Origin: Lichenicola sp964247755 | GTDB lineage: Bacteria; Pseudomonadota; Alphaproteobacteria; Acetobacterales; Acetobacteraceae | Assembly (NCBI GenBank): GCA_964247755.1 | Contig: CAXTVX010000006.1 | Location: forward strand, 34,636 to 98,635 | DNA: 64,000 nt | Reading direction: 5' to 3' | Shown here: in pieces, positions 17,570 through 25,179 of the stretch | How positions within the stretch are numbered: position 1 is the stretch's first letter | Layout of the letters: each line of letters begins with the position of its first letter | Notes under the pieces: generated by a model | Database searches by the model: none | What the model saw: the letters and a program-made list of their open reading frames with translations, nothing else | Told to the model about the DNA's origin: nothing | Position numbers and translations under genes: made by a program

Positions 17570-19363
17570 TCAGGAAGCGAGGGTCTCGAACACGTCGCCG
17601 CTCGGCGGCCGTTCTTCGATGTGGACACGGTGCCAGAGCGCGTAGAACAGCAGCGTCCATGCCGCGTGCTGCTCGCGACGGCCGGCGGCGTTGCGGAACA
17701 GGGCCGACACCCGGTCCGGTGCCGCGACCTCCGCCACGCCCGCCTGTGCCGCCACCAGCGGCGCCAGCCGGTCGCCCTGCGACGCGATCCAGGCGCCGAC
17801 CGGCACGGTGAAGCCCTGCTTCGGCGCGAACGGCTGCGCCTCGGGCATCTCCCGTTCCAGCCAGCGGCGGAGCAGCCACTTGCCGCGGCCTCCCCGCACC
17901 TTGAGCCCGTCCGGCAGCCGGAACGAGGCCGCCGCCACCGCCGGGTCGAGCAGCGGCGTGCGGCCCTCGATGCCGTGCGCCATCAGGCAGCGGTCGAGCT
18001 TCAGCAGCAGGTCGTGCGGCAGCCATTCGGCGATATCGGAGGCCTGCGCCTCGGCCAGCCGGGAGCGGCCGCCGATCCGGCCGAGCTCGGTGGCGGCGAT
18101 GCCGCGCCGCCAGTCACGCGCGCGGGCGCCCACGCCGGTGCGTAGCACGCCGAGGCCGTCGAAGGTGCCCCGCCGCCGCATTGGGCGACCGCCCATCCAC
18201 CACGGCCGCATCGCGCTGCGGTAGCGCCCGTAGCCGGCGAACAGCTCGTCGCCGCCCTCGCCGCTCAGGATCACCTTGACGTCGCGGCGCGCGCGCCTGG
18301 CCAGCAGCCAGGTCGGGATGATGGCGTAGTCGGCCACCGGGTCGTCCATGCAGGCGACGATCTCCGGCAGGTGGCGCCAGACGGTCGCCTGGTCGATCCG
18401 CAGCACCTCGTGATGCGCGCCCGCCGCCGCGGCTAGGCGTGCCGCCTGCGCGCTCTCGTCGGCGGCCTCCGGCACGTCGAACGCCGCGGTGAACGCCTGC
18501 ACCCGGGCGCTGCCGAGCCGGGCCATCATCCGCAGCACGGCGGCGCTGTCGACGCCGCCGGACAGGAACAGGCCGTACGGCACGTCGGCACGCTGGTGCA
18601 GAGCGACGCTCTCCTCCAGCGCCCGGTCGAGCCGGAGAAGCGCGTCGGCCTCGCCGATCTGCTCCACCGGGCCCTCCGGCAGCGCCGGGATGCGGCTGCG
18701 GTCGATCACCCGCCCGTTCGCGACCCGAAGCGTCTCCCCGGGCAGCAGCCGGCTGATGCCGGGGAAGATGGTCTCGCGCCCGGTGGTGAACTGCAGCTGC
18801 AGCAGCTCGTCGCGTGCCGCGTCGCGCAGGGCGCGCCGGGCGAACCCCGCCGCCAGCAGCGCCTGCGGCTCCGAGGCGAAGGCGATGCCGTTCGGCAGCT
18901 CGGCGACATAGAGCGGCTTGATCCCGAACGGGTCGCGCGACAGCACCAGGTTGTGGGTGCCGCGCTCGTGGATGGCGATCGCATACATCCCGCGCAGGGT
19001 GTCGACGTAGTGCGGCCCGTCGCGCAGCCACAGGTGCAGCGGCGGCTCGCAGTCGCTGCCGGTGGCGAAGCGTACTTCCGGCATCGCGGCACGCAGCTGC
19101 AGGTCGTTGTAGATCTCGCCGTTGGCGATCAGCGCCGCCGGGCCCGCGAACAAGGGCTGGTCGCCGCCGTCCAGGTCGATGATCGCCAGCCGGGTGTGCA
19201 CCAGCGCCACCCGTCCGACCAGGCTGTGCCCGGCGCCGTCCGGCCCACGATGCGCCAGGGCCCGCACCAGCGCGGTGAGGCTCGCGCTGTCGAAGCTGCC
19301 GGCCTGCCCGACGGAGCCGCCGGGCGGTGCGGGGGCAAATGCGAAGCCGGCAATGCCGCACAT
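17570..19363 (-). CDS. Asparagine synthase-like glutamine amidotransferase (AsnB family)
   Basis: 597 residues. Cys2 in MCGIAGF is the glutaminase nucleophile; the glutaminase domain continues with LAHRGPDGAGH, RLAIIDLDGGDQP and NGEIYND. The synthetase domain has the PP-loop LSGGVDSA (about 268-274) and GEGGDELFAGYGRYR. Family members make asparagine or amidate sugars and peptides. It is third in an operon after two glycosyltransferases (TGATG overlap), so modification of a surface glycan is as likely as bulk asparagine synthesis; this is inference. Confidence 0.9.
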   Translation of the reverse strand: MCGIAGFAFAPAPPGGSVGQAGSFDSASLTALVRALAHRGPDGAGHSLVGRVALVHTRLAIIDLDGGDQPLFAGPAALIANGEIYNDLQLRAAMPEVRFATGSDCEPPLHLWLRDGPHYVDTLRGMYAIAIHERGTHNLVLSRDPFGIKPLYVAELPNGIAFASEPQALLAAGFARRALRDAARDELLQLQFTTGRETIFPGISRLLPGETLRVANGRVIDRSRIPALPEGPVEQIGEADALLRLDRALEESVALHQRADVPYGLFLSGGVDSAAVLRMMARLGSARVQAFTAAFDVPEAADESAQAARLAAAAGAHHEVLRIDQATVWRHLPEIVACMDDPVADYAIIPTWLLARRARRDVKVILSGEGGDELFAGYGRYRSAMRPWWMGGRPMRRRGTFDGLGVLRTGVGARARDWRRGIAATELGRIGGRSRLAEAQASDIAEWLPHDLLLKLDRCLMAHGIEGRTPLLDPAVAAASFRLPDGLKVRGGRGKWLLRRWLEREMPEAQPFAPKQGFTVPVGAWIASQGDRLAPLVAAQAGVAEVAAPDRVSALFRNAAGRREQHAAWTLLFYALWHRVHIEERPPSGDVFETLAS

Positions 19364-20385
19364 CAGGTCTTCTCCACCGTGCGCAGGAACGCCTGCCACC
19401 GCGCCAGCACCGGACCGGCGGCGAACTCCGCCTCGTAGCGGGCCCGTCCGGCGGCGGCCAGACGCGCGGCCAGGACCGGGTCCGCTAGCACCGTGGACAG
19501 GGCGTCGCCGAGCGCGCGCGCCTCCTCCAGCGGCACCAGCAGGCCGTCCTCGCCGTCCCGGATCAGCTCGACCGGCCCCTGCGCGCGCGCCGCCACCACC
19601 GGACGGGCGGCCGAGAACCCCTCGATCACCACGTTGCCGAGCGGCTCGTGACGTGACGGGCACACCAGCGCCGCGCAGGCGGCGATCAGCGGGCCGGTGT
19701 CGTCCACCCAGCCGGGCATGTGTACCCGGCCGGCCACGCCTTCGGAGCGCGCCAATGCTTCGAGCGCCGCCCGCTCCGGGCCCTCGCCGGCGATCACCAG
19801 ATGCGCCCGCTCGACGTGGCGCATTGCCCGGATCAGCACGTCGAACGCCTTGTTGCGGTGCAGGCGGCCCAGCGCCAGCAGCATCGGCAGGTCCGGCGGC
19901 ACGTCCTCCGACCGGCGCGGCACCGTGCCGGCCAGCTCGGCCGCGAAGTTTGGCAGGTGGTGCACGCGCGATGATGCCCAGCCCTGGCCCGCGATCCAGT
20001 CCGCGATGCCGCGCGTGTTGCCGATCAGGTGGTCGCAGCGCCGGTAGTTGGACAGGTCGTAGAACCCGCCCAGCCGGCCTGCCAGCACCCAGTCGCCGCG
20101 TGGCGTCAGCCGGCTGGCGCGGTTCATCCAGGCCACCGTGACGCGCGGCTGGAACCGGCGCAGCGCTGCGCCGATCCGCGGTCCGGTCAACAGGTCGAGC
20201 CGGCCGCCGAAGCGCAGCTCGACCGGGTGCAGCCCGCCGGCGCGGAGCCGGGCGGCGCGGGCGGGGTTGCGTCGGATCAGCGGCAGCGTCTCGGTTGCAT
20301 CCGCGGCGAGTGCCACCGACAGGCGCTCGAAGAACAGCTCGGCGCCGCCGGACGCCGCCCCGGCCATGACCTGCGCCACCCTCAC
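19363..20385 (-). CDS. Glycosyltransferase, GT4/GT-B type
   Basis: 340 residues. Begins VRVAQVMAGAASGGAELFFE, the glycine-rich acceptor side of GT4 enzymes. The donor side carries MLLALGRLHRNKAFDVLIRA, HLVIAGEGPERAALE and CPSRHEPLGNVVIEGFSAARP with the EX7E motif region. It transfers a sugar from a nucleotide donor, probably in LPS or other surface glycan assembly. GTG 20385 overlaps the preceding GT9 stop as GTGA, which supports this start over the internal ATG at 20367. Confidence 0.9.
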   Translation of the reverse strand: MRVAQVMAGAASGGAELFFERLSVALAADATETLPLIRRNPARAARLRAGGLHPVELRFGGRLDLLTGPRIGAALRRFQPRVTVAWMNRASRLTPRGDWVLAGRLGGFYDLSNYRRCDHLIGNTRGIADWIAGQGWASSRVHHLPNFAAELAGTVPRRSEDVPPDLPMLLALGRLHRNKAFDVLIRAMRHVERAHLVIAGEGPERAALEALARSEGVAGRVHMPGWVDDTGPLIAACAALVCPSRHEPLGNVVIEGFSAARPVVAARAQGPVELIRDGEDGLLVPLEEARALGDALSTVLADPVLAARLAAAGRARYEAEFAAGPVLARWQAFLRTVEKT

Positions 20386-21293
20386 GGCACGGGGTCCCGT
20401 GCCAGCAGCGCCAGCGCCGCCTGTGCGACCGCCTCGACGCCGAGCCCGTCGATCGGCGCCTCGCCTTCCGGGCCGGGTGCCGCGACGAAACCCGCCCGCC
20501 TGCCCACCGGGGCGTATTCCGACGAGCGGCTGGGTCCGAACAGCCCCAGCGTGGCGATGCCGGTCGCGGCAGACAGGTGCATCAGCCCGGAATCGTTGCC
20601 GACATACAGCGCGCAGCGACGCAGGCAGGCCGCCACCTCGGCAAGCGACAGCCGGCCGCGCAGGTCGACCGCGCCGGGGAGCCGATCGACCAGGGCCTGG
20701 CCCAGCGCGTGCTCCGCCGCGCCGGGACCTGCGAACACCACCGGCACCGCGTCCGGCATCACGCTCTTGAGCCGTCCGAACAGGGCGGCGAACCGCTCTG
20801 CCGGCCAGATCTTGCCGGTCCAGTTCGCGGTCGGGCCGAGGGCGACCAGGGTGCGGCCGCCGGGCAGGAGCGTCTCGGCGCGGCGCCGGTCGGCGGGACC
20901 GGTCCAGGCCACCGGCGCCGGCGGCGGCACCAGGCCGAGCACCCCGGCCAGATGCGCGATGCGGTGACCGGGACGGCGGCCGCCGCGCATGATCGCCCGC
21001 CGGCGCGCCAGCAGGGCCAGGGTGACGGCGGAGCCGCGCAGGTCCACCGCCAGGTCCCAGCGGGTGGCCACGCAGGCACGCCACAGCGACCACCAGTGCC
21101 GGTCGTAGCGCCGCTTCTCCACCACCAGCAGACGCGACAGCCCCGGCATCCGCTCGAACAGCCCGGCCGCGACCGGCCCGCAGGCGACCGTCACCTGCGG
21201 ATCCGGCAGGTGATGCAGCAGGTGGTCCAGCAGCCCGGTGGACAGGACCGCGTCACCGAGCCGGGTCGCGGTGATGAACAGAATGCGGGTCAG
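20382..21293 (-). CDS. Heptosyltransferase-like glycosyltransferase (GT9), probable CTG start
   Basis: About 303 residues. The family's N-terminal strand and loop, ILFITATRLGDAVLSTGLLD, is encoded from 21287 downward. No ATG, GTG or TTG lies in frame at or before it; a CTG at 21293 does, with GGAG eight bases upstream. The first conventional start (GTG 21194) would remove that essential N-terminus. Later motifs are PTANWTGKIWPAERFAAL, YVGNDSGLMHLSAATG and LGLFGPSRSSEYAP. GT9 enzymes add heptose or similar sugars to the LPS core at the inner membrane. First gene of the GT9-GT4-AsnB operon. Confidence 0.85.
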   Translation of the reverse strand: MTRILFITATRLGDAVLSTGLLDHLLHHLPDPQVTVACGPVAAGLFERMPGLSRLLVVEKRRYDRHWWSLWRACVATRWDLAVDLRGSAVTLALLARRRAIMRGGRRPGHRIAHLAGVLGLVPPPAPVAWTGPADRRRAETLLPGGRTLVALGPTANWTGKIWPAERFAALFGRLKSVMPDAVPVVFAGPGAAEHALGQALVDRLPGAVDLRGRLSLAEVAACLRRCALYVGNDSGLMHLSAATGIATLGLFGPSRSSEYAPVGRRAGFVAAPGPEGEAPIDGLGVEAVAQAALALLARDPVP

Positions 21294-21376
21294 GACGAGG
21301 GCTCCGGCAGCGCGGGCGGACCTCCTAGTCTCTTTCTCCAGTTGCCGGAAGGCGCCGGCTCGCCCAAGTTCGGTTC

Positions 21377-22201
21377 ATGTCCAAGCTCGCCCTCCTTCCC
21401 GATCGTGCGGTCCTGTCGGTGCAAGGTCCGGACCGCGTGACGTTCCTGCAGGGGCTGGTCTCCAACGACGTGTCGCTCGCGGGTCCCGGCCGGTCGGTGT
21501 GGGCGGCGCTGCTGACGCCGCAGGGCAAGTACCTGGCCGACTTCTTCGTGCTGTCGGACGGCGAGCGGCTGCTGCTGGACTGCGAGCGGCCGCAGGCGGC
21601 AATGCTGGTGCAGAAGCTTTCGCAGTTCCGGCTGCGTGCGGCGGTGGAGGTGACGGAGACGCCGCTTGCGGTGTTCGCAGCCTGGGACGGCGTGCCGGCC
21701 GTGCCGGCGGGGGCAGTCGCGGCGCCCGATCCGCGGCTTCCGGAGGCCGGATGGCGGATCCTGGCCGACGAGGCGCCGGAGACGGATGTCGACGAGGCCG
21801 ACTACGACCGCCACCGCCTGCTGCTCGGCCTGCCGGACGGCACCCGCGACTGCGAGCCGGACCGGACGGTGCTGCTGGAAGCCGGCTTCGACGAGCTGGG
21901 CGGAATCTCCTGGACCAAGGGCTGCTACATGGGCCAGGAGCTGACCGCGCGCACCCGCTATCGCGGCCTGCTCAAGCGCCGGCTGGTGCCGGTGAGCGCG
22001 GAGGGCGCGCTGCCGCCGCCCGGCACCGTGCTGACCGGGAACGGCCGCGAGGTCGGCACCATGCGCTCGTCGCGGGAAACGCTGGGGCTCGCAGTGCTGC
22101 GCCTGGAGCACCTCCACGGCGCGCTCGACTACGAGGGCGGCACCCTGCAGGCCCGGGTGCCGGACTGGATGCGCCTGCCCGAGGCGAAGGCCGCCTCGTG
22201 A
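21377..22201 (+). CDS. ygfZ: YgfZ/CAF17-like folate-binding iron-sulfur maturation protein
   Basis: 274 residues related to the GcvT fold. RVTFLQGLVSNDV near the start and KGCYMGQELTART (181-193), the YgfZ signature with its conserved Cys, are visible. It helps maintain or assemble certain Fe-S enzymes with folate. The stop overlaps the next start as GTGA. Divergent from the GT9 gene, with 83 bases between the starts. Confidence 0.92.
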   Translation: MSKLALLPDRAVLSVQGPDRVTFLQGLVSNDVSLAGPGRSVWAALLTPQGKYLADFFVLSDGERLLLDCERPQAAMLVQKLSQFRLRAAVEVTETPLAVFAAWDGVPAVPAGAVAAPDPRLPEAGWRILADEAPETDVDEADYDRHRLLLGLPDGTRDCEPDRTVLLEAGFDELGGISWTKGCYMGQELTARTRYRGLLKRRLVPVSAEGALPPPGTVLTGNGREVGTMRSSRETLGLAVLRLEHLHGALDYEGGTLQARVPDWMRLPEAKAAS

Positions 22202-22599
22202 GCGACGAACCGGACCCACCGTCGGTGCTGGACGAGGTGGCGTTCAACCCGGCCGGGCTGGTGGCCGCGATCGCGCAGCAGCACGACACCGGCGAGGTGC
22301 TGATGCTGGCGTGGATGAACCGGGCGGCGCTGGCCGAAACGCTTGAGACGGGCCAGGTCTGCTACTGGAGCCGCAGCCGCAGGCAGCTCTGGCGCAAGGG
22401 AGAAACCTCCGGCCAGACCCAGCGCCTGGTCGAGCTGCGCCTCGACTGCGACCGCGACGCCCTGCTGCTGCTGGTCGACCAGACCGGGGTGGCCTGCCAC
22501 ACCGGCCGGCGCTCCTGCTTCTTCGACGCGCTGCGCGACGGCAGGTTGGTCGCGGTGTCCGAGCCGGAGGTCGACCCTGAGCGGCTCTACGGCGCCTGA
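22198..22599 (+). CDS. hisI: Phosphoribosyl-AMP cyclohydrolase
   Basis: 133 residues, third step of histidine synthesis: opens the purine ring of phosphoribosyl-AMP using Zn. AIAQQHDTGEVLMLAWMN, CYWSRSRRQLWRKGETSG, DCDRDALLLLVDQTG and ACHTGRRSCFF carry the metal-binding Asp and Cys residues of HisI. It is a stand-alone enzyme without a HisE fusion. GTG 22198 overlaps the ygfZ stop. Its placement between ygfZ and lpxB, away from other his genes, is unusual but the motifs are clear. Confidence 0.95.
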   Translation: MSDEPDPPSVLDEVAFNPAGLVAAIAQQHDTGEVLMLAWMNRAALAETLETGQVCYWSRSRRQLWRKGETSGQTQRLVELRLDCDRDALLLLVDQTGVACHTGRRSCFFDALRDGRLVAVSEPEVDPERLYGA

Positions 22600-22609
22600 C
22601 ACGGAACCG

Positions 22610-23755
22610 TTGATCTGGCTGATGGCCGGGGAGGCCAGCGGCGACGTGCTGGGCGGGCGGCTGCTGGCGGCACTGCGGCGGCAGCGTCCGGGGCTCAGGT
22701 TCCGCGGCATCGGCGGCGTCCGCATGGCGGAGGCGGGGCTCGACACCCTGTTCCCGATGCGCGAGCTGGCGGTGATGGGGCTGGTCGAGATCCTGCCGCG
22801 GATCCGCGCCCTGTCGCGCCGCCTCGATCAGGCGGTGGCCGACATCGCCGCCGCCCGCCCGGACCTGGTGGTGACCATCGACAGCCCGGGCTTTGCGCTC
22901 AGGCTGCTCAGGCGGATCGCCGGGCTCGGCATCCCGCGCGTGCACTATGTGGCGCCGCAGGTCTGGGCCTGGCGCGAGCACCGGGTGCGCGAGTTCCCGG
23001 GCCTGTGGGAGCGGCTGCTCTGCCTGCTGCCGTTCGAGACCGCGTTCTTCGCAGGGCACGGACTAGACGCCCGTTTCGTCGGCCATCCGGTGCTGCAGTC
23101 CGGTGCCGGGAGCGGCGACGCGGCGCGGTTCCGTGCCCGGCACGGGCTTGATCCGGCGGCGCCCGTGCTGGTGCTGATGCCGGGCAGCCGGCGCAGCGAG
23201 GTGCCGCGCCTGCTGCCGGTGTTCGGCCGCACCCTGTCGCGTCTGGCGGAACGGGTCCCGGGGCTGGTGCCGGTGGTGGTGGTGTCGCCGGTGGTGGCGC
23301 AGGCGGTGGCGCGGGCGGTGCGTCGCTGGCCGGCGCAGCCGGTGCTGGTGACGGAGCTCGACGACAAGCACGACGCCTTCGCCGCCGCGGGTGCGGCACT
23401 CACCAAGTCGGGCACCTCGACCCTGGAGCTGGCCCTGGCGGGGGTACCGATGGCGGTCACGTACCGGGTCAACCCGCTCACCGCCGCCATCGCCCGCCAG
23501 CTGATCCGGGTGCAGCACGTGGCGATGGTCAACCTGCTGGCCGGGCGCCGCCTGGTGCCGGAGCTGCTGCAGGGGGACTGCCGGCCGGACCGGCTGGCGC
23601 GGACGGTGGAGCGGCTGCTCGGCGATCCGGACGCGGCGAGAGCGCAACGCGCCGGCTTCCGCACGGTGATCGACTCGCTGTCGGCGGGCGACGAGGCGCC
23701 CGCCGACGCGGCGGCGCGCGAGATCCTGGCCCTGCTCGACGAGACCGGGCGGTGA
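22610..23755 (+). CDS. lpxB: Lipid-A-disaccharide synthase
   Basis: About 381 residues, the usual LpxB length. It condenses UDP-diacylglucosamine with lipid X in lipid A synthesis at the inner membrane. The N-terminal AGEASGDVLGGRLLAAL, then VHYVAPQVWAWREHRV, MPGSRRSEVPRLLPVF and LTKSGTSTLELALAGVPMAV are diagnostic. TTG 22610 is chosen because it gives the family start LIWLMAGEASGD; ATG 22622 would trim four residues, and a CTG at 22577 six bases after a GGAGG is another option. The downstream gene overlaps the stop by GTGA. Confidence 0.94.
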   Translation: MIWLMAGEASGDVLGGRLLAALRRQRPGLRFRGIGGVRMAEAGLDTLFPMRELAVMGLVEILPRIRALSRRLDQAVADIAAARPDLVVTIDSPGFALRLLRRIAGLGIPRVHYVAPQVWAWREHRVREFPGLWERLLCLLPFETAFFAGHGLDARFVGHPVLQSGAGSGDAARFRARHGLDPAAPVLVLMPGSRRSEVPRLLPVFGRTLSRLAERVPGLVPVVVVSPVVAQAVARAVRRWPAQPVLVTELDDKHDAFAAAGAALTKSGTSTLELALAGVPMAVTYRVNPLTAAIARQLIRVQHVAMVNLLAGRRLVPELLQGDCRPDRLARTVERLLGDPDAARAQRAGFRTVIDSLSAGDEAPADAAAREILALLDETGR

Positions 23756-25179
23756 GCGGAACCGCACCATCCGACGCCGCCTGGACCCTGCCCGGCCGGT
23801 TCGGGCCGGAACGCTGGCAGCGCGAAGCGGACCGGTTCACGGCCGTCGCGGTAGCGGGCGACCGGATCGCCCTGCCCACCGACCGCGTGACCGAGGCCCG
23901 GCTGCGCAGCCGCGAGGCCGCCTGCGCGCATCCGGGCCCGTTCCCGCTCGCCTTCCGCTTCTGCCCGGACTGCGGCGCGGCCCTGGCGGAGGCGCCAGGG
24001 GAACCCGACGCGGAAGCCTGGTCGCCGCCGTTCGGTGCCGCCACCGGGTTGCCGGCCCGGGACGAGACGGTCGAGCCGGATCCGGCCAGCCACGAGGAGA
24101 TCGCGGTCCCGCCGTCTTCCGCGCTCGGCTTCGCCGTGGCCGGCACGCCGCCGATGCTGCTGGCCTGCGACCGGGTCGACGGCTGGGTCAGGGCCTGGTC
24201 GGAGCTCGGCCGGCGGTGGATCGACCGCGTCCAGCTGCCGCCGTGCACCGTTCTGCCCGCCTGGAGCTGGGCCGCCGCCGCCGACGCGTCGGGCCTGTCG
24301 CTGCCGACCGATCGCGGCCCCGCCTTCATCGGGCTGACCGCGCCGCGGCGGGCGCCGGTGGCGCTGCTGGAGGGTCCTGCGCCGCTGGGCGGGGCCGGCG
24401 TGCTGCGCAGCCAGGTCGCCCTGCCGGTGCGGGATGCTGCCGGACTGGCGCTTGCCGTGCTCGATCGTGCGGCACCCGAGCGCGGCTGGTCGCTGCTGCC
24501 GGTGCCGGGAGCCGCGGCGGAGGCGCTGGCAACCCCGGTGGCGACCGGCGACCGGCTGCTCTGGTGCGGACCCACGGGACTGCTCACGCTGCAGGCGGGG
24601 CCGGACGGTTCCACCGCCCATTGGCAGGGCTGGCAGGACGGGATCTGGCCGCTGCCCGGCGTGCGCCCGGTGGCGGAGCCGAACGGCACCCTGCACCAGC
24701 TCGCCAGGCTCGATCCGCACACGCTGGTGCTGCAAAGCCTGTCCACTCCGGGCCAGGTGCCGGAACGCCGGGCCGCCCGCGGCTACACCCCCGGCACCGG
24801 TCGGGCGGTGTTCCGCGAGAACGCCCGGCTACGACTGCCCTGGGACAAGCGCGCAGCCTCGGACTACGTGATTCCGGACGGCACCTTCCTGCTGCCGCTG
24901 CTGGAGTTCGGCGGCGGCCGGACCGTTCTGGTGCTGTGCACCGGCCGCGACCGGCTCGGCCGCTTCCTGGGCGATCCAACCGCGCCGGACGATGCGGACG
25001 CGGACCACGCCTGCACCCTGTTCTACAGCCGCGGTCCGCGCGTGCTCGAGCCGCTGGACTGCCTGCTGCGCGCGCGGGACGCGTCCGACCTGTCGGTGTT
25101 CCTCCATGCCGGCTGGCTCTACGCCCACGGCGCCCGCGACGGAGGCTGCCATCGGTGGCGGCTGCGCGATGCGGGCTAG
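23752..25179 (+). CDS. Unknown protein with a CxxC site, first gene of the tubulin-like cluster
   Basis: 475 residues from GTG 23752, overlapping the lpxB stop by four bases. No signal peptide or transmembrane helix, so probably cytoplasmic. FRFCPDCGAAL (C71, C74) resembles half of a zinc ribbon, with a further Cys at 58. From about residue 120 the sequence is a series of short beta-like repeats, each with a Trp or Gly pair (GWVRAWSELGRRW, GDRLLWCGPTGLLTLQ, GWLYAHGARDGG), suggesting a beta-propeller; this is inference from pattern only. The next gene overlaps its end by 11 bases. I do not recognise the family. Its link to the downstream genes rests on spacing. Confidence 0.75.
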   Translation: MSGTAPSDAAWTLPGRFGPERWQREADRFTAVAVAGDRIALPTDRVTEARLRSREAACAHPGPFPLAFRFCPDCGAALAEAPGEPDAEAWSPPFGAATGLPARDETVEPDPASHEEIAVPPSSALGFAVAGTPPMLLACDRVDGWVRAWSELGRRWIDRVQLPPCTVLPAWSWAAAADASGLSLPTDRGPAFIGLTAPRRAPVALLEGPAPLGGAGVLRSQVALPVRDAAGLALAVLDRAAPERGWSLLPVPGAAAEALATPVATGDRLLWCGPTGLLTLQAGPDGSTAHWQGWQDGIWPLPGVRPVAEPNGTLHQLARLDPHTLVLQSLSTPGQVPERRAARGYTPGTGRAVFRENARLRLPWDKRAASDYVIPDGTFLLPLLEFGGGRTVLVLCTGRDRLGRFLGDPTAPDDADADHACTLFYSRGPRVLEPLDCLLRARDASDLSVFLHAGWLYAHGARDGGCHRWRLRDAG

